A DNA stretch of 64,000 nt from Pseudocercospora fijiensis CIRAD86 (taxonomy: Eukaryota > Ascomycota > Dothideomycetes > Mycosphaerellales > Mycosphaerellaceae), in NCBI RefSeq assembly GCF_000340215.1, contig NW_006921533.1:5857424-5921423 (forward strand). Direction: 5' to 3'. A model generated the notes under the pieces. It ran no database searches and was not told the DNA's origin. It worked only from the letters and a program-made list of their open reading frames with translations. Below, one piece after another: positions 24,341 to 36,010 of the stretch. Position 1 is the stretch's first letter. Each line of letters begins with the position of its first letter. A program made the position numbers and the translations under genes.

Positions 24341-24975
24341 CTTTATATTATTTCTATAGCCTACGCCGGCCGATATATCGAGATTTCTAAGAATCCCGGG
24401 AGCTCCCGCCTATAGTAGCTAGCTAGCTAGGATATATTACGACTACTACTACTATCCCTATACTACCCGGAGGAGCCCTTATAACTATGCCTTAATACAG
24501 TAGGGGTTAAAGCGGAGGGGTTAGTACGTTATATAATACCTAACTCCCTAGATCTAAGTGCTCTAGTCCTACGCCCTCGAATCTCGCTACTACGCGAATT
24601 ACCTAGGCCTCTAGAAATATCGCCGCTACCTACTACTAACCCTTTACTTCCTTTAGGATACGTACCTTACTTTCGGATTTATATACAAACGCGCGTATAC
24701 ACGTAAGGTAGGTGCCTCCCGTCCCTTCCCGCGTACCCGCGCTATTGCTACGATAAAAAGGCGATCTTTCTCGCGCCTAAACTTCTTTATAAACAAACAT
24801 ACCTATACCGCCCTTCCCTCGATAAAGCGATAGGCGCTTATAGCAAACACTACCCTCCTTAATTAACTATTAAAGACCGATAAACCCCTACCTCCTCTAC
24901 GCGACCCGATATATAAAACCCCCTCTACTGCCTCGCAAGCGCGTAATAGTAGAAGCCTCTAGTCGAGACCTTATT
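24341..24975. other. No supported gene
   Basis: Pyrimidine-rich plus-strand sequence with no convincing frame. It contains one copy of a 24-bp direct repeat (24411-24434). Confidence 0.5.
24411..24434. repeat. 24-bp direct repeat, left copy
   Basis: The 24-mer beginning tatagtagctagctagctag is repeated exactly at 28486-28509. The two copies bracket the long frame between them. The core is a GCTA simple repeat, so independent origin is possible. Confidence 0.6.
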
Positions 24976-24979
24976 ACGA

Positions 24980-27900
24980 GCGTAGCCTATAGCGGCATTT
25001 CCTACCTTCCTTCTAACTAGCGACTAAGCAATTATAACACCCTACTCGAATAGGTATAATATCTTTAATCCGCTAACCTGTCTCGCTAAACTAAAGTAGA
25101 TATAATCTACGACAACCTAGGAAGTGTTAATAACTTTATTAAAGGTACCGAGCTAACCTGTTATCGGCTTAAGGAGGCGCTCTTTAAAGGACTACCGAAA
25201 GAAATAGGAGATGTTCTTCGTACCCGAGGATCTACTATAGTATAGGCCCTCGAGTAGTATATAGGTAACGAATTTGCTACCCTATAAGCCGCCGCTACTC
25301 GTAGGAAGGCTACGGAAGATCGCCGTAAGAACGATATTACTAATAGTCCTATATTCTTTAGGAACTACCTAGACCTCTATAATGTCCGAGGTAATACCGT
25401 AAAAGAAATAGCTCGAGTCTTTAGGCTATAGAAGGATAGAAAGCTTAACAATTACGCAAACTTTAAGGACGCTAGCTAGGTTTCCGAAATTTAGCTTGTT
25501 CTTCGTATCCTAAGCAATTACCTATACCGCCGAACGCTTAGGGCGAGATAGGGATAGGCAGATGTTAATACCGTTACTATTACTACTAAGGACTACGTAG
25601 TAGATAAGGAGGACGATACTCGTAAGGAGGGTAAGAATAAATTCTTCCCTTAGAAAACGGAGGCTAGTAAGGCGAAGCTTAAGGCTATCGGTATTCGAAT
25701 TAGCTAATACGAAGGCCCTCCTATAATTGCTATTACTCCCGACGGGCGCCCTTTTTCGAGACCGCTAGGTAGCTATATTAAAGGCACTGCTTCTAGGACC
25801 CTAGGGCTTAATGTCCCTCGATCCCGTATAGGTATATATAAGCGAATTAGTATACCTATTAGATTACTAGTTGTATATAACCCGGCTAGCGACCCTCTAG
25901 CTAGATAGGACAACTAGTAGCGGTTACCCGCTCGCCCTACTTAGCCTATCGGCTCTCGCTAAAATACGCCTCTATAACGTAATACGACTCGCTCTAATCT
26001 CCTAGTCGAAAACTCTACTTTACTACCCGATCGGACTAGTAGTAGGAGCGGTAATAACAGCCTTACTCTAGGGGCTCCGCCTACTCGTCGAATTCGGACT
26101 ACTATGCCTATCCCCCCTCTAGGAGGGACCCGTAGATCGAATAGACTTAATAAGCCGAGTAGAGATCTTGCCGTACCCCTCGAGGAGAACCTAACCGACG
26201 ACCTTAATGCCTTAGGACCTAAGCGGGGAGGTACTACACACTATAAGGAACTAACCCCCGATAAGGATACCTAAATCAGAAACAGCCTAGCCTACTATAG
26301 CTGCAACAGATTCTCGGAAGCCGACCGCAGCACTTTAATATAGCACGATAGTAAATCTAATAATACTATATAGGGAAGAGCAATTGCCCTTACTATAACT
26401 GCCCCTTACCCGCTTTACTATGCTTATACCCGCTACCTATTTAGGACAATAGTTAGGTTTCGAGGAAAGGTTAGTCGAGAGCAGATAATAGAAACCTTAA
26501 GTAGCCCTAGATATAAGTACCGGAACGACCTTCTCCGCCTTCGAAATAAGAGACCTAACCTGTTTCGGAAAACTCGCCGTCCTCCTATCCCTAGCGACTA
26601 CCTTAGACTATATCGCTTTTTCCCTAAGGCCTATAGTTACGAGAGCAAGATATATAACCCTTTAACTATTAAACGCGTTACCCTAGCGATTGCTACTAAG
26701 ATTCGCAAGGCCTTCTCCTGTATAAGAGTAATAACAAAGGCTAGCTAGGATACCTAGGCAAGAGATAGTACTATTACCTTAGATAGCATTACGAGCGATA
26801 AAGGCTCTACTAAACTATATAGAGCGGCCGTCTTTAGTTAGTATAATAATAAGAAAGTCGAAGTCGCCGCGGCCCCTCTACCCTTCGGAAAGATATCCCT
26901 ATCTAACTAGTTTAAGCTAGAGGCTATAATGTACCTTTAGTATTAGCGTATAGTTAACGGAGTTTCGAACAAAGGTTGGCTTCGAACCGCCTTCTATTCT
27001 AGGTTCTAGCAAATCTGCCGAGGAGACCCTATCTACTAGCTCCTCTATAGCCTTACCCGCCCTAACTACGCTCTTAACCTAATCTCCTACCCGTACTACG
27101 CTAAGATAACTTAACCTAGTAACGGCGGTTCGACCGAGTTTGCCTATATTACCTAGCACCCTCTCGATCTCTAAGAAGGCATTGCTATAAACTAAGTTTA
27201 AGGCTCCGTATCCTTCCTTCCTAAAACGGTAGAGACTACTACGAAGGTCTTCGCTAGGATCTACTAACTAGAAGTCTTTAATAAATAGTATAAGGAACTT
27301 AAGATCCTTCGCTAGGAAAAGGGCCCTATATACGCCCCGCGGGGTTATATTCTCTCTATTAACTATAATATATATTGCCTAAATACTAAGATAGAGAATA
27401 CCCTTAATAACTTTATTAAGAACGAGCTAAAAGGCAAGTATCGAAATATAGGCTAGGAGTAGTACCCGGTCGGTGCCTTTAGAGTACGCCTAACCCTTCC
27501 CTACCTTCTATACGGCGCTTAGGCATTACCGAAGAACACTAAGAGGATAACTATACTCCCCTAGTTCTGCCGATACGACTTAGTAACTAGAAAGCTCGAT
27601 TGCGAAGCTAGAGGTACGTTTTAGGAACTCGCCGCTACCTATCGAGACCTTCTTCCTAGCCCTACCTCGCCCTCTAGTCTTACAAACAAGTACGGTGCCC
27701 CTCCGTACGCGTTCCCGGCTATAGTGCGCCTACGTAATAACAACCTAATCTCGGAAGCCCTCGTCGGTCGATTAAAGTAGGACGATACTATAGTATAGTA
27801 ATATATTCGAAGACTCTTTCGCAACCTTAACTAAGAAGGCTCCTTATATATACTTAAGAACTATTTAAAGTAGTATCGCAAGGATATAGCGTCGGCATAC

Positions 27901-28475
27901 TCTAAGATATTAAGTAAGGTTATTCGGCTCGAGTAGGAACGTTTCGGGGAGAAATTATTCTTTAAGGCTCTTATATAGTCTTTAAAAGACTAGAGTTGCA
28001 TTCTAAACAATAGCGAAGATCGGTATATACGCCTAAACTAGGATAATTTCTACCGATATTAGCCTGCGCCTAATACTAGGGAGGAGTTTAATTAGGGAGG
28101 CTAGGGATTTATATACTAGTAGGAACCTAGTAAGGCAGACCTTCCTACTAACTAGCGGCAGTCTAGCGCCCCTTTAGCGAAACCTGCTACCTACGCTTCG
28201 AAAGTCTCTACTCCTAATAGAGTACTCCCGAACGTTAACTCCTAGTAGCTTAGTACCCCTAAGAAACAGCCTCCTTAGCTATCTTCTTTAAAGTAGCCTA
28301 CGAACCCTATAGCTAATCCGAATAAGCGACAGACCCGCTAGGATATACGGGCTAAGGCGACGCGGACCTAGGCTCTTATCGACTAATTTAACTAGTAGGG
28401 GCGAGGAGGCAATTATAGCGGCTAGGGCCGTAGAGGTAACTATAGTAGACTAGCGACTCGTAGTAGAAAGAAATA
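24980..28475 (+). pseudogene. Long unknown ORF with 2OG/JmjC-like segment
   Basis: One plus-strand frame runs about 3.5 kb with TAG/TAA at likely Trp/Gln sites. The first third is basic and charged (TELTCYRLKEALFKGLPKEI near 25140), followed by a low-complexity Ser/Arg/Pro-rich stretch. A globular part starts near 26990 (RTAFYSRF, ICRGDPIYQLLYSL). It leads to NGGSTEFAYIT near 27122 and IN-V-GSVSFLPKTVE near 27190-27230. This recalls the NGGSTxFxHID...IQGSVS pattern of JmjC/2OG-like proteins of fungi, with the iron-binding His read as Tyr. The C-terminus is Gln/Lys-rich and ends in Gly/Arg repeats (RGGNYSG, RRGNYS, about 28400-28440) that suggest nucleic acid binding. It may belong to the upstream gypsy element or be a separate insertion. 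The family call is tentative. Confidence 0.4.
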
Positions 28476-28485
28476 GGTAATAAGG

Positions 28486-28509
28486 TATAGTAGCTAGCTA
28501 GCTAGGATA
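28486..28509. repeat. 24-bp direct repeat, right copy
   Basis: Exact match to 24411-24434. The flanking sequences beyond the 24 bp do not match, so these are not LTRs. Confidence 0.6.
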
Positions 28510-30188
28510 CCGTTATAGGATAGTTAGTTTGGTTTTTTTACGTGTTTAAGGTTTTTTAGTCCGGGAGGTAAGGAAGCGTTAGTCTAAAGGCAGACTTCTT
28601 AGTCCGGGAGGGAAAATATAGTAGGGAAACCCGGCTTAGTATAGGTATGTATGCTTATACCCTCTCTCCTTTTTTTTGTACCCCGAATATATATAACTAC
28701 CTTTATAATTAAAAAACACATATATACACTATATAAGGAGATATAGCTACGGCAATACATAGCAAGAAAGACATAGGAAATGTACCTAATCTAGCTATAA
28801 TATAGCCCTCCCTACGGCTATTCTCTTCTCTTTAATATTTATAACGCCTTCCCTTCGAAGTATATAATGCTACGCCGACCCCTCGCAGTTACCTAAGAGA
28901 CACTAAGTACTAGGCCTATAGCATACAGTTCCCTATATATGTACCTCTACCTACGACCTACTCGTCCCGCCTATAATATATACTTAGCGTCCTATCCGAG
29001 GCTTAACGTATACTACCGTTATTAGTCGAGGACGTAATAGTAATCTGCACTAATACTATAATTTATAGTCTACCGGAGAGTCGTATAGCATCTTTACTAA
29101 GGACTCCTAGTAATCTATAAACGTTCCGTAGAGCCGACTCTATATACTAATCGAGTTTAAAGACCTTCTCGTATAGACCGGTAAGAACTCTAATAATCGG
29201 ACATTAGTCGTAGTAGCGCGAGATATAAGAGATATACGGGATCTTTATTTATATAAGCAGCAAAGTTAGAGGAGTAGGTAGATTTGTATATCTAAAAAGG
29301 AAAGAGATATCGAAGGAGAAGTCGGGATAAGGTAAAGAACGTATATAGAATAGACAAGTCTAGCCTAGGGAAGGCCGGAAATAATAATAGCAGTTCTATA
29401 TTAGCTAGGAAGTATATCTAGGCAAACAATATCGTTTTTGAATATCTTACTAATGCTAGCTATAGGCTCTTTACGGTTGATCTATATCGCACTTCGAAGG
29501 CTGTTTAGACAGATAGTATAGCAGGCAGGACAGATTTACTATAGCTGCGAAATGTATATCGATAACCGAATTAATCTAGCGAGATTATATCTAGAGTGCG
29601 AGTAGCTAGTAAGTAAATCGTAATCGAAGACTACTAATAACCGCGCTATAGAAGTGTCGTAACTACCGTCTTAGGCAAAATAACAATAAAGGATACTGCT
29701 AGACTATTCGCTCTACTATATAACAACTATTCGGCCTACGATAGGCGCTAGTAGCCTTTTCTCGGTAGTCCTGTTCGCGAGTTTGTTAATTAAGGCATCG
29801 AGCTTCCTACGGACGTAGACTATTCGGCCGTAACTTATAGCCGTTTGCGTCTATAAGTTATAGCATTACCGAGCGGGAAGTCCCGGTATACGTTTAGTAT
29901 ATTTTAAAAATTTGCTACGCGCGCTTAATCTCTCTTTAGGATTATTAATATCTAGTAGAGCACGACCTCTACGTACACCTCTTTTAGCTACGAACTAGGT
30001 ACGTTATCGTCTAGCGAGCGATAGGAGGCGCTTTATTTACTAACCTCTTTACAGCCCCTAAGTTTCCGCGACTTTTCGCGACTTTTCGCGACTTCTACCG
30101 CTTTTTTTTCGCTTTTTATATACCCCCTCTTCCCTTTCTACCTAGCTTAAGGCACCGCGTATATGCTTCGCCTATATACAAACATAAA
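28510..30188. other. No firm gene; weak frames on both strands
   Basis: At 28555-28620 there are two copies of ttagtccggga(g)g-type purine-rich sequence, like a polypurine tract. At 28860-29230 a minus-strand frame reads without TGA (for example QYTLSLGQDAKYILQAGRVG). At about 29350-29900 a plus-strand frame contains a hydrophobic stretch (FLNILLMLAIGSLRLIYIA). Neither is identifiable. Three copies of gcgacttttc lie at about 30068-30095, upstream of the helicase pseudogene, where its promoter would be expected. Confidence 0.4.
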
Positions 30189-33100
30189 ATAGCTTTAGAA
30201 ATAGACCTAAGCTCTCCCGCTATCGTAGGATTAGCTATTATAGCGTTCGGCGCTACTAATATTAATATAAGTAACGTAGGATAGGATAATACGCCGTACC
30301 TCCGTCCCGGCGAGAAGTCTAATAACGATTAGTTAGAGACTAATTCGGAAACAGAAGAGAATAAGAAAGAGGAGGTTAAGGTAAAGAGTACCTAGATTAC
30401 GCCGCTCGAGGAAAACTATCGTATCGTTAAGAACTTACTAGTAGACAAGTAGGGCGTAGAGTCCTATAGCGATAGGTTATATCCGCTATATCTTAGATAC
30501 ATCTACGGCAGATACTAGAAGGCCGCACGACCCGATACCTCTAAGTTTGTAGGTAAATTTGTACCGCTCCTAGCACTATTAGCTAATATATAGAAGGTCG
30601 ATGCTCTAGACCCTATAATAGGACTAGAGGCAACGGCGAGTGTACCTTTACCTTAGGCGTCTTTAGCTTAGCTAGGCAAGGCTATATAGGGGTCTTTAGC
30701 TTAGCTACGTAAGGCTAGAAAGCGTAACACTCGCAAGAAGGCCTAAGGTAAAGCCGATAGTAAGTAGACCCTATATACTAATAAAGCGCAAGTAGCGGTT
30801 ATAGTCGGCGATCTTTCTTTATACGGATTATTAGGTACTAGAGACTGCCCGCTAGACTTCTTTAGTTTACTTACGCCGCTGCGCAAAGATTACCTAGATA
30901 ATAGCGAGCCGATTATCTCCTTTACGCCTATTATATACTCGTAGGTGCCCGGGTTTAAGCTAAAGATTAATAGCCGTATTAATTACACCGGAGCGAAGAA
31001 GCCTTTAGTTACGGTCTTCGTATATACTAACGATATCGCTCGTTAGATCTAGGGAACGAACGACGTCGATGCGATCGGGTTTAAGATATACTAGGGCGAA
31101 GATCCTAATATAGTTGCGCGTTAGGCGCAAGCTTATAAGTCCTTCTGCGATAACTATAAGGAGAATAGCGTTAGTAAGATTCATTTTAGACTCAATCCTG
31201 CTACGATTACTAGTTAATACGCAGTCGTCGTTAATAAGGATATACTATTCGGTATATCTCCTCGCCGCCCTAAATTTTATAGCGATCTAAGCCTAAACCT
31301 GCTAGAACTAGTAGGTTACTAGCAAATATATAAGAGAGAAGAAGATCGTAACTATATCTATTATACGGATTAGCTTATCGCTCGGCTCTACTATAGTAAA
31401 GAGTTCTCTATCTTCCGCTATTAGCCTAAGAATAACTCGTATTTCCGGGCATTTTAAAACTTCTCGGACTAGTAGGGTAAGGCTATAAAAGATGCAGCTA
31501 CTAACGGCAACTTCCTATACTATCGTCGATAGGTACGACTTCTTAATACCGATATTATAAATCTAAAGTTTCTATTCGTCTAAGTACTACTACTACGTTA
31601 GCTCGTTAAGACGTAGAGACTTAAGTACGATGCTTAAGGCTAGATCGCGAACTTTACTCTAGAGGGCTAGGCATCGTTTACGGATATCGAGCATTGCCTA
31701 GACGTAGAGACTAAGTCTATCGAGGCTCGGATCGCGGCCTAGCGTATATACGCCTACGAGGGGTATCTCCTAAAAGATATATTCGAAGGAATTAACGAAA
31801 CTAAGACGCTATCGGCTCGTATTACGCTATTATAGACGAGCGATACTAACGCTAGCTTATAGCTTAAGATCTTCCTTAAAGATAAAGAAGAGAAAGAAGT
31901 AGGCAGTTAGGTTAAGAAGAGCAAGCGATACTAGCCTACTACTAGAACGCGAGTAGAGGTATTTATCTATAAAGAGGGTCCGTTTAAGGGTATAAAGCTT
32001 ATTAGAGAGATCTCTACCGATATCTTCGCTACGTATCCTATAGCGTACATTCTTACGTAGCCTAAGCGCGGTAGCGCTAACCTACCCTAGGCGGCTTATA
32101 CGATCTTAATAAAGTTTAAGCAAGATCCTATAAGCGCGGTACGCTAGAACTAGGCGCTAGTCGAGCTCGGGAAGGGCGTTAAGCGTACGACCGGAGTCGA
32201 CTTCGCTTATTAGCTTCTAGGCGCTATACTAAGTATCTAGTAGTAGAACGGGCTTACGCTTAGCCGCTAGTATAGTCCGACGGACGAGACGTCGTTTAGG
32301 AATGCGATCGCGAGATTTAGCTTAAACGCAGGCTAGATAGAATCTATATTAAGGAGTTTCTATTCTCGAGATAGCCTAACCTTAATTTAGGGTCCGCCTA
32401 GTACGGGCAAGTCGTACACTATAAACGCTATCTCTTATAGCTATATTATAGCTAGCAAGGCTCTAGGGGCTCTAAAGTGCTAAGTACTCTCGTACGCGCC
32501 TACTAACCCGGCCGTATAGAATCTATATAAGAACTTTAATAAGACCTATAACGCTAAGGGCAAGCTTCGAGTTGTTCTATTCTAAGGTAGGTATACTCGT
32601 AAGGCTAAGGAATCGGCGACTATACGCGACGATATCTATAATAAGCATTAGCGGTTACTATAGGCTATCGTAGACTCTCTCGTAAGGAGTACGTATACTA
32701 ATCTAGAGCTATAGGACTTCTACCTATATAATTAGACTATACCGTTTATTAAGGATTGCGTTAAGAATATAGACAGCCCGTACTATACGGAGGCCTTAGA
32801 ATATTAAGACGTTACGCGATCGGTTAGTAAGAAGCATCGCGCGAGTCTATCTCTAGACGATCTAAAGGAACGCACTTAGTAGCTAAGGAATAATCGCTGA
32901 GTCTAGGAAGGTCGAGTATTAGAGACTATAGATATTATATTCTATACGAATAACGCGTCCGCCTATAACAAGATAGTAGAGGGAGCTAGACCTACGCTAT
33001 TATACTAGGATAAGGTTGCGATAGGACAATTCGAGGATACTATTACTAGTGCGGCCTTCTTTAGAGAGACCCTTCTCGCCGCGGTCTTTACTAGTAATTA

Positions 33101-34234
33101 CAAGTAGTAGGGCCTACTACCGATCTTACGCGGTGCTAATAAGAGTATATAATACTCGCTAACGTCGATCTTCCGGAAGCTCTATAAGAATCCCGACTTT
33201 ACTAAGAAAGATATACTAACGGAGTAGCGTCGTATAGCTCCTTAGATCTCTCGGATAATCTCGGAAGTCTTCTACGACGGCAAGTTAGTCGATTATTCTA
33301 CCGTAGTTTAGTAGCACGCTATCGACATTACGCTAGAGTACGCGCTAGCTAAGTTAAAGCTATACTACGCTCTAGAAGCCGGTAATCGAAGCTTGCGATT
33401 TACTATCGACGTTTCTAGGATTAATAGCGCCTATAAGGTAAAATCGGCCTCCGGCTCGTCGTATAATATAGCGGAGGCTTAGGCGGTTGCCTTCTATATA
33501 AAGTACTTGCTCGGTGCCGAAGTCCCTAAAGGTAGTCGTAAGATTTTGCCTTCGGACTTCCTTATTATTACGCCGTATAAGGAGTAGGCCGGTATTATTA
33601 AGAGCTACTTATTAGCGCATTTATAGAACACGGAGTTAGCGAATTAGCTACAGGTTAAGACGTCTGCTAAGGTCTAAGGACGAGAAGCTACTATTAGCCT
33701 TATCTCTCTCGTCCGCTATAATAAGGATAATGCCCTACTTCTAGGATTTATAACCGATACTCGATAGCTTTGCGTTAACTTGTCTCGTCTAATACGCTAT
33801 CTTGTGCCCTTTAGCAATTGGCTTATATAGATAGTCGCGTAGCTCAATTACGCGCCTTAATTAACGTAAAAGCGAGGAAAATTTAGTATATTTGCCTAGA
33901 TTATATCCGATTTCCGTACAAAGTAAGAGGTAGTATTAGCGAGCTATATACTATCGCTAATTAATAGTTAAGATCTAGACCTAGCGTATAATATCCGAAA
34001 GAAGCTAGCACTAACCCTAAAATTCGGGAAAGCACCTACATATACCCCTTAGCCTCTACTATAGCGCACCTTCCTACCTGTGCCCGAGAAGAGAGATACC
34101 TCGTATATGTAGCCTCTAGATTCGCGCAACGCTAACGGTAAGCGCACTATAGGTATTACCTAATCTCGCGTTACTACGTAAGACAGGGTAGAGGACTCTA
34201 CTATAGACGATACTAGATTATAATCGGCTAAGTA
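30189..34234 (+). pseudogene. UPF1-like SF1 helicase, 5' part
   Basis: A single frame of about 1,350 codons begins at an ATA (30189) that is probably a mutated ATG. Superfamily 1B motifs are clear: LTLI-GPPSTGKSYTINAIS (Walker A, about 32380-32430), an early APTNPAVQNLYK-like motif Ib (about 32490-32530), ILTEQRRIAPQISRIISEVFY (motif III/IV region, about 33206-33270, one position from TAG), DFLIITPYKEQ (motif IVa, about 33557), and QGREATISLISLVR (motif V, about 33673-33715) followed by TDTRQLCVNLSRLIRYLV (motif VI). This matches UPF1/SETX/NFX1-type RNA-DNA helicases. The N-terminal 700 codons have no recognised domain. The motif II region (about 32990-33030) is unclear. A chromovirus inserted at 34234 and separates the last 50 or so codons, which resume at 41195. 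Confidence 0.82.
34230..34234. repeat. Chromovirus copy 1 target-site duplication, left
   Basis: aagta, repeated at 41190-41194 immediately outside the 3' LTR. Confidence 0.9.
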
Positions 34235-34543
34235 TATAAGAACCTAAGCAAGTGAAGTCTCCTATTATGCCTTAGCAAGCCTATATAACAATTATATAAT
34301 GTTATTACGTGCACTGCAGTACTGTCTCGCTAGCGCAAAGCCTACTTAGCGTATACGCGGAAAAGCTCGGTCGCTCGTACGGATATACTCGGTTACCGGC
34401 TCGGCATATATACTATCCGTACGTAGCCTAGTTAATAGTAAACGCTCTGCCCTATTCTAAGAAAGGTACGGTTTAGTTTTACTTTCTACTATAGCGATTA
34501 GTAGAGGGTGTTCTATACGTTGCTATATACCTATTTTCTTATA
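34235..34543 (+). repeat. 5' LTR, copy 1
   Basis: 309 bp. It differs from its 3' LTR (40881-41189) by transitions only in the portion compared. It keeps more CA/TG (for example gcaagtgaagtc and gtgcactgcagt) than the 3' LTR (gtaaataaagtc, gtatactacggt). The segment following it (gttctaaacc) is where the primer-binding site would lie. Confidence 0.95.
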
Positions 34544-34559
34544 GTTCTAAACCGTCTAC

Positions 34560-36010
34560 CCTTCGTAGCGGCCTATAGAACCCCGAAAGATAAACGTAAG
34601 CGATCCGAATACGCCGGGCGCGGGAAACGCGTAGAATAATGCCCTAGGAGCGCCGATAGCATTAGAAAACGACGCAGCGATATAATAAGACGAAGCCGAA
34701 TATTAAGCGCGCTAAGAAGCGACCTACCTACGGCTCGAACGATTTCTAGCTAAGTAAGAAGTGCTTAGGCTAGAAGTGTAGGCTTAAGAAGCTAAGCGAG
34801 AGAATACGCGTCTTCGTACCCTTAGGGACGCCGGCGATGCGCTAGCTCCGAGTAGCGGTACTACTAGCGAGAGTCCTACGATAACCCTACCTCTAGGCGA
34901 CGACGAGGACGAGGACGAGGAAGAATTAGCTAATAAGTCGATTTAGAGGCCTAAATCCTAGAGAGCTAAATCTATCTCGTATCGACTACTTCTTTCTAGA
35001 AGTGCGCTAAGCGTAGCTACTATACCTAGTATAAGCTACGTAGTCGCTAGTCTTACGGCTATTAAGCCTCGCCTAAAGGAACCTAAGCCCTTTAAAGGCG
35101 ATACAATTAAGGAGTCGAGGCGATTCCTTAGAGAACTTTCTATTACCTTTATACTGTCCGGAGCTACCTATTATATAGACGAAAGTAAGGTGCTTTATAG
35201 TATTATATACCTCGTAGGCGATACGTAGGAGCGATAGTATAATAAAAACAGCCTTAAGGACCTATAAAATTACACCTACTAGGACTTTAAAACTTTCTAT
35301 TAGGACTACGTCGGGGACCCTATAAACCGTATACTAGACGTAACCCTCGAGTATAAGGCGGCTCGTTAGCGTAAGGGACAGTTAGTCTAAAGCTTTGCCC
35401 TTAAGCTCGTAGTACTCGAAGATTAACTTAGCGACTATAGCGAGGAGTATAGGATCCGCTATCTCCTCGTTAAACTCTAGCCGGCGATTCGTAGCGCGAT
35501 TATTAAATACTATACGGTGCTAACGACGCGTTACGAACTCGTAGAGCTTGCGACGCGTATCGAGACCCCTAATAAGCCGTCTAGTAAACGTAAGGATTGT
35601 AACTACGATAAAACCGGAGGTAGTAAAAGTAAGAAGCACCGATCTAATAGTTAGGCTTGCAAATAGTAGTTAAATCGCGACCGTAGAGTAGGCGGAAAGT
35701 ATACGAAGGGCGATAACTCGTAAGGCGGATATAACATTAGTAAGGTTAAATGTTATAGCTATCGCTAGAAAGGCTATTATAAGAACGCGTACCCGAACCG
35801 CTATCTCTAGAAAGACGATAACCCTACGGTACGTAAGATAGCCGCTAACGCTAAAGAAAAGAAGAACGACTCGAAGGCTAAGGGAAAAGATAAAGCACCT
35901 CCTAAGAGCTAGGGATAAGTACGGAATCCTAATAAAGTAGCTTAGTAGTAGTAGTATCTACGGGACGCGTACGCGGAGTAATCGTTACGTAAGAAGAGGA
36001 AGTAGCCGTC
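34560..36010 (+). pseudogene. Chromovirus gag, copy 1
   Basis: A frame of about 480 codons. The N-terminal region contains a helical segment rich in Arg/Glu/Ala (about 34720-34800) and an acidic run DDEDEDEEE (about 34897-34925). The capsid-like region has PKPFKGDTIKESRRFLRELS (about 35085) and LVGDTQERQYNK-like sequence typical of Ty3 gag. A single zinc knuckle at about 35748-35795 reads CYSYR-KGYYKNAYP, a CX2CX4HX4C in which two Cys and the His have become Tyr. Stops are TAG/TAA. It is expected to form the particle shell and bind element RNA when intact. Confidence 0.82.

Noticed and set aside
27639..27824. Minus-strand open frame of 61 codons
   Set aside because: Antisense to the long plus-strand frame at 24980-28475.
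24411..28509. The 24-bp repeats as LTRs of a small element
   Set aside because: Similarity stops at 24 bp and there are no TG...CA ends or pol domains in phase between them.
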